Shown one piece after another: positions 15,956-25,896 of a DNA stretch of 64,000 nucleotides; within the stretch, counting starts at the first letter, position 1; every line of letters begins with the position of its first letter. A program made the translations under genes and the position numbers. Source of the stretch: Fluviicoccus sp. (GTDB lineage Bacteria; Pseudomonadota; Gammaproteobacteria; Pseudomonadales; Moraxellaceae); NCBI RefSeq assembly GCF_030646115.1, contig NZ_JAUSMX010000015.1, forward strand, positions 248,001-312,000, read 5' to 3'. The notes beneath the pieces were generated by a model. That model had not been told where the DNA came from. It did no database searches and worked only from the letters and a program-made list of their open reading frames with translations.

Positions 15956-18900
15956 TTACTCCTGACCCTGACGGCTGGCCAGATCGCCTTCGTTGCCCCA
16001 TTCGACCTTGTCCATCTTGCGCAGGATGATGAACTCGTCGCGGTTGGCGCCGACGGTGCCGTAGTAGTTGAAGCCGTAGGACTGCTGGGCATAGCCGCCG
16101 ATCATGTGCGTGGGCTTGGTGACGGTGCGCGTGACCGAGTTGTGCATGCCGCCGCGTTTCTGGGTGATTTCGGACAGCGGCACGTTGGTCAGCTTTTCCT
16201 GGGCGTGGTACATGAAGATCGCGCCTTCAGGAATGCGTTGCGACACCACCGCCCGCGCCACCAGCGCACCGTTGACGTTGTAGGCTTCGATCCAGTCGTT
16301 ATCGACAATGCCGATCTTTTTGGCGTCGATTTCGCTGACCCAGACAATCGGGCCGCCGCGCGACAGCGTCAGCATCAGCAGGTTGTCGGTGTAGGTGGAA
16401 TGGATTCCCCACTTCTGGTGCGGGGTGATCCAGTTCAGCACCACCTGCTTGCGGTCATCGCTGTGGGCGTCCAGCGCCGGTTTGATCGTCTTCAGGTCGA
16501 CCGGCGGTTTGTAGACGCACAGTTCTTCGCCGAAGGCGCGCATCCACGGGTGATCCTGGTACAGCTGCTGGCGGCCGCTGAGGGTGCGCCAGGGGATCAG
16601 CTCGTGGACGTTGGTGTAACCGGCGTTGTAGCTGACATGCTCGGACTCGATGCCCGACCAGGTGGGCGAGGAGATGATCTTGCGCGGCTGCGCCTGTACA
16701 TCGCGGTAACGGATGGCATCGTCTTCACGCGGCACCGCCAGATGGCTGTGGTCGCGGCCGGTGAATTCCGACAGCGCCGCCCAGGCTTTGACCGCGACAT
16801 GGCCGTTGGTTTCCGGGGCCAGCGACAGGATCATTTCGCAGGCGTCAATGGCGGTGTCCAGGCGCGGGCGGCCCTTGGCGACACCGTCCGCCACCAGATG
16901 GTTCAGTTCACCCAGCAGCTTCACTTCCTTCTTGGTATCCCAGCTGATGCCCTTGCCGCCGTTGCCGAGTTTCTCCAGGTTGGGGCCAATGGAGGTGAAA
17001 CGGGCGTAGGTGTTGGGGTAGTCGCGCTCGACGACGACGATGCTGGGCAGGGTCTTGCCGGGAATGGGCTCGCACTCGCCCTTCTTCCAGTCCTTGACGT
17101 CGAGGCCCTGCGCCAGTTCCAGCGGGGTGTCGTGCTGGATCGGGGTCAGCACCACGTCCTTTTCCACGCCCAGATGGCCGACGCAGACTTCGGAGAAGCG
17201 CTTGGCGATGCCCTTGTAGATTTCCCAGTCGGTGCGTGATTCCCAGGCGGGATCGACGGCGGCCGACAGCGGGTGGATGAACGGGTGCATGTCCGAGGTG
17301 TTGAGGTCGTGCTTTTCGTACCAGGTGGCGGTGGGCAGAACGATGTCGGAATACAGGCAGGTGGTGGACATGCGGAAGTCCAGCGTCACCAGCAGGTCCA
17401 GCTTGCCTTCCGGCCCCTTGTCCTGCCACACCACTTCCGAAGGCTTCATCGCGCCTTCCTGCCCCAAGTCCTTGTTCATCACGCCGTTTTGCGTGCCCAG
17501 CAGGTGCTTGAGGAAGTACTCGTGGCCCTTGCCGGAGGAACCCAGCAGGTTGGAGCGCCAGATGAACATGTTGCGCGGCCAGTTGACGGGATTGTCCGGG
17601 TCTTCGCAGGAAAACACGGCGGAACCGCTCTTCAGCGCGCCGACCAGGTATTCGGCCACCGGCTTGCCAGCCTTCTCCGCCAGCGCGGCGATAGTCAGCG
17701 GGTTCAGGTTCAGTTGCGGCGCGGACGGCAGCCAGCCCATGCGCTCGGCCTTGACGTTGCAGTCGATCAGGCTGACGTTGGCCCACTCTTTCTCATTGGC
17801 CAGCGGCGACAGGATCTCGTTGACCTGCAGTTTCTCGTAGCGCCATTGGTCGCTGTGGGCATAGAAGAAGGAGGTGCCGTTCATGTGGCGCGGCGGACGC
17901 ACCCAGTCGGTGGCGAAGGCCAGCGGCACCCAGCCGGTTTGCGGGCGCAGCTTTTCCTGGCCGACATAGTGCGACCAGCCGCCGCCACTCTGACCGACGC
18001 AACCGCACATCACCAGCAGGTTGATGATGCTGCGGTAGGTCATGTCCATGTGGTACCAGTGGTTCAGCGCCGCACCGACGATGATCATGGACCGGCCCTT
18101 GGTAATGGCGGCCGTTTCCGAGAACTCGCGGGCCACCTGGATCACCTGCGCGCGCGGCACGCCGGTGATCTTTTCCTGCCAGGCCGGGGTGTACGGCACA
18201 TCATCGTCGTAGCTGATGGCGGTATTGTCGCCGCCCATGCCGTTGTCGACGCCGTAGTTGGCCAGGAACAGGTCATAGACCGTGGCGACCAGCATGTCCT
18301 TGCCGTCCTTGTCCTTCAGGCGCAGGGCGGGCACGGCGCGGGGGATGATGTCGCCGTGGTCGGTATGCTGGAAGTGCTCGTGCGGGATGTTGCCGAAGTA
18401 CGGGAAGCCGACCAGCGCCACTTCGCGGTTCGGGGCGTCCTTCAGGCTGAGGCGCAATTTGACGTCTTCACCGGAGAGCGCCTTTTCTTCCAGGTTCCAC
18501 CTGCCCTTCTCGCCCCAGCGCGAGCCGATGGAGCCGTTGGGCAGCACCAGCTTTTCAGTATTGCCGTCGATGGCAACGGTCTTCCACTCGGGGTTGTTGG
18601 TGGCGCCGAGGTTGTCCGGCAGGTCGGAAGCACGGATCTGGCGCTCGGCAACCCACAGGCCGTCCTTCTGCACCAGCCGCACCAGCATCGGCATGTCGGA
18701 ATACTGGCGAGCGTAATCCTGGAAGTACGGAGTCTGCTGCTTGACGAAATGCTCGGTCAGCACCACATGGCCCATGGCCATGCCCATGGCGGCGTCGGTG
18801 CCCTGCTTCGGGTTCATCCACAGGTCGGTCAGCTTCGCCACTTCCGAGTAGTCGGGGGTGACGGAAACCGTCTTGGTGCCCTTGTAGCGCACTTCGGTGA

Positions 18901-19702
18901 AGAAGTGGGCGTCCGGCGTCCGCGTCTGCGGCACGTTGGAGCCCCAGGCGATGATGTAGGCCGAGTTGTACCAGTCGGCGGACTCGGGCACGTCGGTCTG
19001 TTCGCCCCAGGTTTGCGGGCTGGACGGCGGCAGGTCGCAGTACCAGTCGTAGAAGCTGAGGCAGTTGCCGCCGATCAGCGACAGGTAACGCGCACCGGCG
19101 GCGTAGGACACCATCGACATCGCCGGAATCGGCGAGAAACCGGCGATGCGGTCCGGGCCGTGGGTCTTGGCGGTGTAGACGTTGGCGGCGGCGATGATCT
19201 CGTTCACTTCCTCCCAGCTGGTGCGGACAAAACCGCCCAAGCCGCGATGCGACTGGTAGTCGCGCACGGCGGCCTTGTCCTGCTGCAGCATGGCCCAGGC
19301 CTTGACCGGGTCCTTTTCACGTGCCTTCAGCTCGCGCCAGGCCTTGACCAGCTTGCCGCGCGCCATCGGGTATTTCACCCGGTTGGCGCTGTACAGGTAC
19401 CAGCTGTAGGACGCGCCGCGGGCGCAGCCGCGCGGCTCGTGGTTGGGCAGGTCGGGACGAGTGCGCGGGTAATCGGTCTGCTGGGTTTCCCAGGTCACCA
19501 GGCCGTTCTTGACGTAGATTTTCCAGCTGCAGGAACCGGTGCAGTTCACGCCGTGGGTGGAGCGCACGATCTTGTCGTGCGACCAGCGGTTGCGGTAGGC
19601 ATCTTCCCAACGACGGTTCTCGTTGGTCTTGATGCCATGGCCGTTGCTGAACTCTTCCTTGGGTTGGCGGAAGAACATCAGGCGGTCGAGGAAGTGGCTC
19701 AT
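15956..19702 (-). CDS. narG: Respiratory nitrate reductase, alpha (catalytic) subunit
   Basis: NarG reduces nitrate to nitrite at a molybdenum bis-MGD centre on the cytoplasmic side. The 1248-aa length equals the E. coli protein (1247). Diagnostic regions are the FS0 cluster segment HGVNCTGSCSWKIYVKNG near the N-terminus and SFYDWYCDLPPSSPQTWGEQTDVPESADW, which contains the Mo-ligand Asp. SHDKIVRSTHGVNC is also present. It follows narK2 with a 10-bp gap. A very long antisense ORF in the track is a codon-bias shadow. Confidence 0.98.
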   Translation of the reverse strand: MSHFLDRLMFFRQPKEEFSNGHGIKTNENRRWEDAYRNRWSHDKIVRSTHGVNCTGSCSWKIYVKNGLVTWETQQTDYPRTRPDLPNHEPRGCARGASYSWYLYSANRVKYPMARGKLVKAWRELKAREKDPVKAWAMLQQDKAAVRDYQSHRGLGGFVRTSWEEVNEIIAAANVYTAKTHGPDRIAGFSPIPAMSMVSYAAGARYLSLIGGNCLSFYDWYCDLPPSSPQTWGEQTDVPESADWYNSAYIIAWGSNVPQTRTPDAHFFTEVRYKGTKTVSVTPDYSEVAKLTDLWMNPKQGTDAAMGMAMGHVVLTEHFVKQQTPYFQDYARQYSDMPMLVRLVQKDGLWVAERQIRASDLPDNLGATNNPEWKTVAIDGNTEKLVLPNGSIGSRWGEKGRWNLEEKALSGEDVKLRLSLKDAPNREVALVGFPYFGNIPHEHFQHTDHGDIIPRAVPALRLKDKDGKDMLVATVYDLFLANYGVDNGMGGDNTAISYDDDVPYTPAWQEKITGVPRAQVIQVAREFSETAAITKGRSMIIVGAALNHWYHMDMTYRSIINLLVMCGCVGQSGGGWSHYVGQEKLRPQTGWVPLAFATDWVRPPRHMNGTSFFYAHSDQWRYEKLQVNEILSPLANEKEWANVSLIDCNVKAERMGWLPSAPQLNLNPLTIAALAEKAGKPVAEYLVGALKSGSAVFSCEDPDNPVNWPRNMFIWRSNLLGSSGKGHEYFLKHLLGTQNGVMNKDLGQEGAMKPSEVVWQDKGPEGKLDLLVTLDFRMSTTCLYSDIVLPTATWYEKHDLNTSDMHPFIHPLSAAVDPAWESRTDWEIYKGIAKRFSEVCVGHLGVEKDVVLTPIQHDTPLELAQGLDVKDWKKGECEPIPGKTLPSIVVVERDYPNTYARFTSIGPNLEKLGNGGKGISWDTKKEVKLLGELNHLVADGVAKGRPRLDTAIDACEMILSLAPETNGHVAVKAWAALSEFTGRDHSHLAVPREDDAIRYRDVQAQPRKIISSPTWSGIESEHVSYNAGYTNVHELIPWRTLSGRQQLYQDHPWMRAFGEELCVYKPPVDLKTIKPALDAHSDDRKQVVLNWITPHQKWGIHSTYTDNLLMLTLSRGGPIVWVSEIDAKKIGIVDNDWIEAYNVNGALVARAVVSQRIPEGAIFMYHAQEKLTNVPLSEITQKRGGMHNSVTRTVTKPTHMIGGYAQQSYGFNYYGTVGANRDEFIILRKMDKVEWGNEGDLASRQGQE

Positions 19703-19712
19703 GGCATTCTCC

Positions 19713-21107
19713 TTAGCAGGGCATTTCGGCGTTCTTGCGACTGTAGAACCACCAGGTGACGATCAGGCAGGTCGCATAGAACAGGATGAAGGCATACAGC
19801 GCACCCACCGGGGAGCCCATCAGGGCGATGGAGGTGCCGTAACTCTTGGGAATGAAGAAACCGCCGTAAGCGCCGATGGCGCCGGAAAACCCGAGCACGG
19901 CGGCGGCTTCCTTGTTGGCGTTCTGCAGCACCTGATCGCGGGTCATGGCCTTGTTGCTTTTGGCCAGCCGCTCATGATGGGTGAGGAAGATCACCGGAAT
20001 CATGCGGAAGGTGGAGGCGTTGCCGATGCCGGTCAGCGCGAACAGGCAGAGGAAGGCGGCGAAGAAGCCCTGGAAATTACCGCCGGTCAGTACGCCGTCG
20101 ACCTTGCCCGGCATGAAGTTGATCACCGCGCACACGGCCACCACCATCAGCACAAAGCTCCAGAAGGTAACGCGCGCCCCACCCAGCTTGTCGGCAACAA
20201 TGCCGCCGAGGGGACGGGCGATGGCCCCGACCAACGGGCCGAGGAAAGCGATCTTGGTGGGGTCCACATCCGGAAACAGGCCCTTGATCAGCAGCGGGAA
20301 ACCGGCGGAGAAGCCAATGAAGGAACCGAAGGTGCCCAGATACAGCCAGCACATCAGCCAGTTGTGCTTGCGCTTGAAGATCACCGACTGCTCGGAGAAG
20401 GAGGCCTTGGCGGAAGCGATGTCATTCATGCCGAACCAGGCGGCGATGGCCGACAGCGCAATGAACGGCACCCAGATGAAGCCGGCGTTTTGCAGGAACA
20501 CGGACTTGGACACCCCGTCCTTGACGATGGTTTGCGGATCGCCGCCCAGCGCGCCGAACACGCCCAGGGTGATGACGATCGGAACGATGAACTGCATCGC
20601 CGACACGCCCAGGTTGCCCAGACCGGCGTTCATGCCGAGGGCATAGCCCTTCTGCGCCTTGGGGAAGAAGAAGTTGATGTTCGACATCGACGAGGAGAAG
20701 TTGCCGCCACCAAAACCGCAGAGCAGCGCCAGCATCATCATCGTCGGGTAGGACGTTGTGGGGTCCTGCACCGCGTAGCCGATGCCGATGGCGGGCAGCA
20801 GCAGCGAGGCGGTGGAGATGGCGGTCCAGCGACGGCCGCCGAAGATCGGCACCAGGAAGGAATAGAAGATCCGCAGCGTCGCGCCCGACAGCGCCGGCAG
20901 CGCGGTCAGCCAGAACAGCTGGTTCTTGGTGTAGTTGAAGCCCACATCCGGCAGCTTCACCACCACCATGCTCCACACCATCCACACCGCAAAGGCCAGC
21001 AGCAGGCAGGGAATGGATATCCACAGGTTACGATTGGCAATCGACTTGCCGGTCTCGTTCCAGAAAGCCGGGTTTTCCGGCTCCCACTTCTTCAGGACAG
21101 AAGACAT
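19713..21107 (-). CDS. narK2: Nitrate/nitrite transporter, NarK2-type
   Basis: This MFS transporter of the nitrate/nitrite porter family (464 aa, about 12 membrane segments) probably exchanges nitrate for nitrite. It contains the family signature GFGGGNFSSSMSNINFFFPKAQKGYALGMNAGLGN. The N-terminal WEPENPAFWNETGKSIANRNLWISI is typical of the E. coli NarK/Pseudomonas NarK2 branch. It lies directly between narK1 and narG, as in Pseudomonas aeruginosa. The K1/K2 assignment is by similarity and gene order. Confidence 0.93.
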   Translation of the reverse strand: MSSVLKKWEPENPAFWNETGKSIANRNLWISIPCLLLAFAVWMVWSMVVVKLPDVGFNYTKNQLFWLTALPALSGATLRIFYSFLVPIFGGRRWTAISTASLLLPAIGIGYAVQDPTTSYPTMMMLALLCGFGGGNFSSSMSNINFFFPKAQKGYALGMNAGLGNLGVSAMQFIVPIVITLGVFGALGGDPQTIVKDGVSKSVFLQNAGFIWVPFIALSAIAAWFGMNDIASAKASFSEQSVIFKRKHNWLMCWLYLGTFGSFIGFSAGFPLLIKGLFPDVDPTKIAFLGPLVGAIARPLGGIVADKLGGARVTFWSFVLMVVAVCAVINFMPGKVDGVLTGGNFQGFFAAFLCLFALTGIGNASTFRMIPVIFLTHHERLAKSNKAMTRDQVLQNANKEAAAVLGFSGAIGAYGGFFIPKSYGTSIALMGSPVGALYAFILFYATCLIVTWWFYSRKNAEMPC

Positions 21108-21130
21108 AAGGCTTCTCCGTTAATTAAGAA

Positions 21131-22393
21131 TCAGGCGCTTGCATGCGGGGTTTGGGTGGCCGTCTTCATCACATCGATGCGGCGGACTTCGGTCAGGTAG
21201 TTCCAGGTCAGTGATACCCAGACAATCCCGTACATCAGCATGAAGCAGGAGGTGCGGACGCCGGTGAGGTCCTGCAGCGCGCCGAACATGATCGGCAACA
21301 CGAAGCCGCCCAGGCCGCCCGCCAGGCCGACCACGCCCGACACCGCGCCGATGTTGTGGCCGAATTCATCCCCGATGTACTTGAAGACCGACGCCTTGCC
21401 GAAGGCCCAGGCCACGCCCATGATTCCCATCAGCGCGGTAAAGACATAGACATTGAGGCCGATATGGAAGGTGGTGTAGCCGTCCACGGTCTTAATGGTG
21501 AAATCGGTTTGCGGGTACGACAGCAGGAACAGGCAGACCCAGGACACCCACAACACCCACCAGGTGACGTTGTGCGCGCCGAACTTGTCGGAGAGCCAGC
21601 CGCCCACCGCGCGCAGCACCCCGCCGGGCAGCGAGAAGCAGGCAGCCAGCAAGGCGGCGTTCTTCATGTTGAAACCGTATTCACCCACGTAGTACTGCAC
21701 CATCCACAACGCCAGCGCCACATAGCCGCCGAAGACGATGGAGTAGTACTGGCAGTACTTCCAGACACGCGGGTCCTTCAGCACCACCAGCTGCTCGCGC
21801 AGGGTGACGGACTTGCCGACCAGATGCTTGGGATCGCTGTAGCTGAACATCCAGAACAGGATGGCCGCCACCAGCATCACCCCGGCATAGACATGCGGCA
21901 CCGCAGTCCAGCCAAAAGCGGCCACCAGCGCCGGTGCCACGAACTTGTTGACCGCCGCCCCGGAATTGCCCGCGCCGAACACGCCCATGGCCATGCCGCG
22001 CTGGTTGACTTCAAACCAGCGCGCCACATAGGGGGTGCCCACCGAGAACGAACCGCCCGCCAAGCCGACAAACAGCCCCAGCACCAGAAAATGCCAGTAG
22101 GCGGTGGCGTAACCGATCATCCAGATGGGAATGACGCAGATCAGCATGATCAGGAACAGCACATTGCGGCCGCCGTACTTATCGGTCCAAGCCCCCAGCC
22201 AGAGGCGGGACAGTGAACCGGTCAACACCGGCATCGCCGTGAGCAGCCCGAATTCCGTGGCGTTCAGACCCAGCATCTTCTTGATCGGAATACCGATGAC
22301 GCCGAACATCATCCACACCATGAAGCAGACGGTGAAGGCCATGGTGCTGCTGGCCAGTACCGAATATTTCTGGGCGTTGCGGGAAATAGCCAT
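21131..22393 (-). CDS. narK1: Nitrate/proton symporter, NarK1-type
   Basis: This MFS nitrate/nitrite porter (420 aa) is likely the proton-coupled nitrate importer used to start nitrate respiration. It shows GLAGGSFSVGTPYVARWFEVNQRGMAMGVFGAGNSGAAVNKF and about 12 membrane segments. It is the first gene of the narK1K2GHJI operon and is 23 bp before narK2. The leader contains GAGGAG. It is divergent from narXL across a 146-bp gap in which I see no convincing FNR/ANR box or NarL heptamer. Confidence 0.93.
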   Translation of the reverse strand: MAISRNAQKYSVLASSTMAFTVCFMVWMMFGVIGIPIKKMLGLNATEFGLLTAMPVLTGSLSRLWLGAWTDKYGGRNVLFLIMLICVIPIWMIGYATAYWHFLVLGLFVGLAGGSFSVGTPYVARWFEVNQRGMAMGVFGAGNSGAAVNKFVAPALVAAFGWTAVPHVYAGVMLVAAILFWMFSYSDPKHLVGKSVTLREQLVVLKDPRVWKYCQYYSIVFGGYVALALWMVQYYVGEYGFNMKNAALLAACFSLPGGVLRAVGGWLSDKFGAHNVTWWVLWVSWVCLFLLSYPQTDFTIKTVDGYTTFHIGLNVYVFTALMGIMGVAWAFGKASVFKYIGDEFGHNIGAVSGVVGLAGGLGGFVLPIMFGALQDLTGVRTSCFMLMYGIVWVSLTWNYLTEVRRIDVMKTATQTPHASA

Positions 22394-22539
22394 AAGGGAA
22401 TGCTCCTCGGGAGGTTAGCGCCAGAATACGTACAAACCGCAAGGGAATTCATCGGTCGGTGGCGCAGTCGCGGGCTTCCGGAAGGCGGGCCGTTCCCTCG
22501 CCGAACGGCTAGGTCGGGGCTATACCAAAGTGTGTTTAA

Positions 22540-24489
22540 ATGGCGGACATGGCCACCTTCATCGACACCCTCAAAACCCGCCTCACCGCCAAGATCACCG
22601 GCATGCTGCTGGGCGCCATGGTCTTTGCGCTGGTGGCGATCGGCTATACGCTGCTGCTGTCGTGGGAACTGGAAGGCGCGGCCGCCGCCATCAATGACAG
22701 CGGCAGCCTGCGCATGCGCGCCTGGAAAATGGCGGCGATCATCAACCAGGCCGAAGGCGATGCCGGTCTCAGCGACAGCCAGGCCGCCGAACTGCAACAA
22801 ACGCGTGACGAATTCGAGCAAACCCTGAGCGGCCTGAGCGCCGGCGACCCGCAACGGCCGCTGTTCCTGCCCCGGGAAAACCACATCCGCAGCAACATCC
22901 GCAGCCTGCAAACCTACTGGCGTGACAGCTTCGCCCCATCACTGGACCGCATGCTGCGCGAAAGGCATATCCGCCCTGCCGCCGCTGCCGCCCACGAACT
23001 GGCCACCCGGCATTTTGTGGCGCAGATTCACGCCACCGTCGGCCTCATTGAACAGGAATACGCCCGCCAGACCTTCTGGCTGCGCTCCTCGCAAATGGCG
23101 CTGATTGTGCTGGCGATCTGTGGTTCGCTGGTGATGATCATGCTGCTGCACCTGATGATCGTCACCCCCGTCACCCGCCTGCACCAGGGCCTGCAACGCA
23201 TGAGCGCCGGCGATTTCGGCGTGCGCCTGCCGGTGGAAGGCCGGGATGAATTCGCGCAACTGGCCGAAGGCTTCAACACCATGGCCGACGAATTGCAGCA
23301 GGTCTATGACAGGCTGGAAGAACGGGTGCAGGAAAAGACGCTGCGGCTGGCCGAGAAAAACCGCCACCTCTCCGTGCTCTACGACATCAGCAAGGACTTC
23401 AACCGCCCGCAGAGCATGGAAGACATGTGCGCGCTGTTCATGCGCCGCATCGTCCCCGAATTCGGCGCGGCGGGCGGCACAGTAAGGCTGATCGACCGCA
23501 GTGCCGACCGCGTCTATCTGGTGGTGGAAGAAGGCATCCCCCCCACCCTGTCGCAACAGATGCAATGCCAACAACTGGGCAGCTGCTTCTGCACCATCGC
23601 CGCCCAACGCGGGCGGACTTCCGTCAATCACCTCAACAACCGCTGCGCCCCGAATTTCTCGCATTGCCTGGAGGCGGGATTTGCCGTGGTCATGGCCATC
23701 CCCATCCGCTCCTCGGACAAGAAACTGGGCATCTTCAACCTGCATTTCATGGAAGACCGCCATCTGGGGGCGGAAGAAGTGCAGTTGCTGGAAGCGATGG
23801 GGCAGCATCTGGGCATCGCCATCGACAATCAGCGGCTGGCCGTGCAGGCCAAGGAACTGGCGATTGTGGAAGAACGCAACCTGGTGGCGCAGGGCCTGCA
23901 TGACAGCGTGGTGCAAAGCCTCAGCTTCCTGAACCTGCACCTGCAACTGCTGAAGGAAGCCGTGGGCAAAGGTGACTTCTCGCAGGTGGCGGAAACCATC
24001 CCGCTGCTGCAGACCGGCGTGCAGCAGGGCTATGAAGATTTGCGCGAACTGATGGGCAACTTCCGCACCCGCCACGACGAAACCCAGCTCGAAGCCGCCA
24101 TTGGCGCGGTGATCCGCCGCTTCACCGAACAGACCGCCATTCCGGTCGACCTGAAGATTGACAACAGCGGCGCGCCGCTGGCCAACGAGGAGCGGTTGCA
24201 GATCCTGTTCATTTTGCAGGAAGCGCTGTCGAACATCCGCAAGCACGCCCAGGCCACCGTGGTCAGCGTGCGGGTGCTGAACCGCGCCGACTTCGACCTG
24301 ACCGTCACCGACAACGGCATCGGCTTCAACCCCGAGGCCGTGCTGTCCAGCCTGCACACCCACATCGGCCTGAAGATCATGCGTGAGCGCGCCACCCGCG
24401 CCCATGCGGAGTTGCTGCTAGACTCAACCCCGGGGCAAGGCACCACGCTGAGCCTGCACCTGCCGCGCGAACAACGGCAAAAAGCCTGA
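22540..24489 (+). CDS. narX: Nitrate/nitrite sensor histidine kinase
   Basis: This 649-aa sensor has two transmembrane segments (about 17-42 and 184-208). The periplasmic helix domain contains a P-box-like nitrate motif (AINDSGSLRMRAWK, about 50-63). Then follow a HAMP linker, a GAF-like region with several cysteines (QCQQLGSCFC, NRCAPNFSHC), a HisKA_3 dimerisation helix with phospho-acceptor His454 in QGLHDSVVQSLSFLNLHL, and a HATPase domain (SNIRKHAQA, DNGIGF). It phosphorylates the downstream NarL when nitrate is bound. ATGs at 22540 and 22549 are both possible starts. Confidence 0.95.
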   Translation: MADMATFIDTLKTRLTAKITGMLLGAMVFALVAIGYTLLLSWELEGAAAAINDSGSLRMRAWKMAAIINQAEGDAGLSDSQAAELQQTRDEFEQTLSGLSAGDPQRPLFLPRENHIRSNIRSLQTYWRDSFAPSLDRMLRERHIRPAAAAAHELATRHFVAQIHATVGLIEQEYARQTFWLRSSQMALIVLAICGSLVMIMLLHLMIVTPVTRLHQGLQRMSAGDFGVRLPVEGRDEFAQLAEGFNTMADELQQVYDRLEERVQEKTLRLAEKNRHLSVLYDISKDFNRPQSMEDMCALFMRRIVPEFGAAGGTVRLIDRSADRVYLVVEEGIPPTLSQQMQCQQLGSCFCTIAAQRGRTSVNHLNNRCAPNFSHCLEAGFAVVMAIPIRSSDKKLGIFNLHFMEDRHLGAEEVQLLEAMGQHLGIAIDNQRLAVQAKELAIVEERNLVAQGLHDSVVQSLSFLNLHLQLLKEAVGKGDFSQVAETIPLLQTGVQQGYEDLRELMGNFRTRHDETQLEAAIGAVIRRFTEQTAIPVDLKIDNSGAPLANEERLQILFILQEALSNIRKHAQATVVSVRVLNRADFDLTVTDNGIGFNPEAVLSSLHTHIGLKIMRERATRAHAELLLDSTPGQGTTLSLHLPREQRQKA

Positions 24490-24498
24490 GGACACCCC

Positions 24499-25149
24499 AT
24501 GAGCCCCATCCGAATCCTGCTGGTTGATGACCACACCCTCTTCCGCAGCGGTGTGCGCGCCCTGCTGCAACGCCAGACGGATATCGAGATTGCCGGGGAA
24601 GCCGGAGAAGGCTCGGAAGCGCTGAAGCTGATCCGCTCGCTGAAACCCGACCTGGTGCTGCTTGACCTGAACATGCCGGGCCTGTCCGGGCTGGAAGTGC
24701 TGAAGCTGGCGCTGGAGGAAAACCCGCAACAGGCAATCATCATGCTGACGCTGTCGGAGGAGTCGCGGGATTTGATGGTGGCATTGCAGACCGGGGCGCG
24801 CGGTTATCTGCTGAAAAACAGCAATGTGGATTATCTGGTCAACGCCATCCGCATGGTGGCGATGGGCGGCACGGCGATTCAGCCGGAAATGGCAGGATCA
24901 CTGGCGGCGGGCCTGCGGCAGATGAAGAAGGACGAGCATGAGCCGGAGGAGAAGGAGCATCTGACGGCGCGGGAAAAGGAAGTGCTGAAGCTGGTGGCGG
25001 CGGGACAAAGCAACAAGGAAATTGCGCGCGGACTGGATATCGGCGAAAGCACGGTAAAGTTCCATATCCAGAGTATTCTGCGCAAGCTGAACCTGACCAG
25101 CCGGGTGCAGGCGGCGGTGTATGCGACACAGGGAAAGGGGGAGGTTTGA
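24499..25149 (+). CDS. narL: Nitrate/nitrite response regulator
   Basis: This 216-aa response regulator has a receiver domain (Asp10/Asp11, phospho-acceptor Asp56, Thr/Ser in LTLSEES, Lys106) and a LuxR-type helix-turn-helix: LTAREKEVLKLVAAGQSNKEIARGLDIGESTVKFHIQSILRKL. It starts 9 bp after narX, so the pair is co-transcribed. It is expected to activate the divergent narK1K2GHJI operon when nitrate is present. Confidence 0.95.
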   Translation: MSPIRILLVDDHTLFRSGVRALLQRQTDIEIAGEAGEGSEALKLIRSLKPDLVLLDLNMPGLSGLEVLKLALEENPQQAIIMLTLSEESRDLMVALQTGARGYLLKNSNVDYLVNAIRMVAMGGTAIQPEMAGSLAAGLRQMKKDEHEPEEKEHLTAREKEVLKLVAAGQSNKEIARGLDIGESTVKFHIQSILRKLNLTSRVQAAVYATQGKGEV

Positions 25150-25153
25150 GTTT

Positions 25154-25222
25154 TGTAGGTCGGGCTTCAGCCCGACGATGTCCCCCGTTCGGAGGGTGGT
25201 GTCGGGCTGAAGCCCCCCCACA
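25154..25222. repeat. REP-like palindromic element
   Basis: GTCGGGCTTCAGCCCGAC is a perfect short palindrome preceded by GTAG. It is followed about 30 bp later by an inverted second block GTCGGGCTGAAGCCCC. The layout matches the GTAGGTCGGGCTTCAGCCCGAC-type extragenic palindromes common in Gammaproteobacteria. It follows the narL stop directly and may act as the 3' end of the narXL transcript. Confidence 0.75.
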
Positions 25223-25235
25223 CGGGGCGATCAAA

Positions 25236-25682
25236 TCATCCAGCCCCGCCCAACACCCCGCCCAGCCGGTCCAGATTCTGCTCATTCCCCGGCCCGGCAA
25301 CCGCGCGAACCGCCTCCGCCACCCCGGCATTTTCAAACGCCTGAACCCACAGCACCCGGGTTCCCTCCTTCACCGGCTGAAGAGACACCGTCAACGTAAA
25401 GTACGGCTGACAAACGTGCTCAATCACCACTTTTTTCCCCGGCTCAAGCTCCTTGAACACACACTCGTTGGGATAATCGGTCCCGTCCGGGCCATGCATC
25501 ACGAAGATCCAGTGCCCCCCGACCCGGAATTCAAAAACCTTAAAGGTATTGGTGAATCCATTCGGCCCCCACCATTGCGCCAAGCGGTCCGGGTCGGCAA
25601 AGGCGGCATAAATGACATCCGGCGTATAGGGAAGGATGCGCTGTGTCTGCAACACATGTGAGACGGGTACTGACGTTTCCAT
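25236..25682 (-). CDS. SRPBCC (AHSA1/START-like) protein
   Basis: This 148-aa protein has the Activator of Hsp90 ATPase homologue 1-like/SRPBCC fold. The block RILPYTPDVIYAAFADPDRLAQWWGPNGFTNTFKVFEFRVGGHWIFVMHGPDGTDYPNECVFKELEPGKKV is typical. Such proteins bind hydrophobic ligands in a helix-grip pocket. I start at METSVPVS (25682) with GGAG upstream, not at the longer track start. No operon partners are evident. Confidence 0.88.
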   Translation of the reverse strand: METSVPVSHVLQTQRILPYTPDVIYAAFADPDRLAQWWGPNGFTNTFKVFEFRVGGHWIFVMHGPDGTDYPNECVFKELEPGKKVVIEHVCQPYFTLTVSLQPVKEGTRVLWVQAFENAGVAEAVRAVAGPGNEQNLDRLGGVLGGAG

Positions 25683-25896
25683 TGCGAAGGCTCCGGCCAT
25701 GAACACCCCGAAGATGCCTGACGACACCCGCAGGGTGCAAGCGCCCGGTGGTCCTTCCCGACAAAAACTCCAGGCATCACGTTAAACCGCCATCTGCAAC
25801 TGGATGCGATGTGCGTGATGATCAAAACGACACTGGGCGAAATGCCGGGCGGGAAACCGGCATACCGCCTATGCTGTACGTTAAAGGAGCAGCATC

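Noticed and set aside
14277-15965. 562-aa plus-strand ORF
   Set aside because: It is antisense to narH, where all four cysteine clusters are visible on the other strand.
17273-19759. 828-aa plus-strand ORF opposite narG
   Set aside because: It is antisense to narG, with low-complexity His/Gly/Val/Arg composition, no ribosome binding site and no domain. It is a high-GC codon shadow.
22939-24405. 488-aa minus-strand ORF
   Set aside because: It is antisense to narX, which has the full sensor-kinase domain set.
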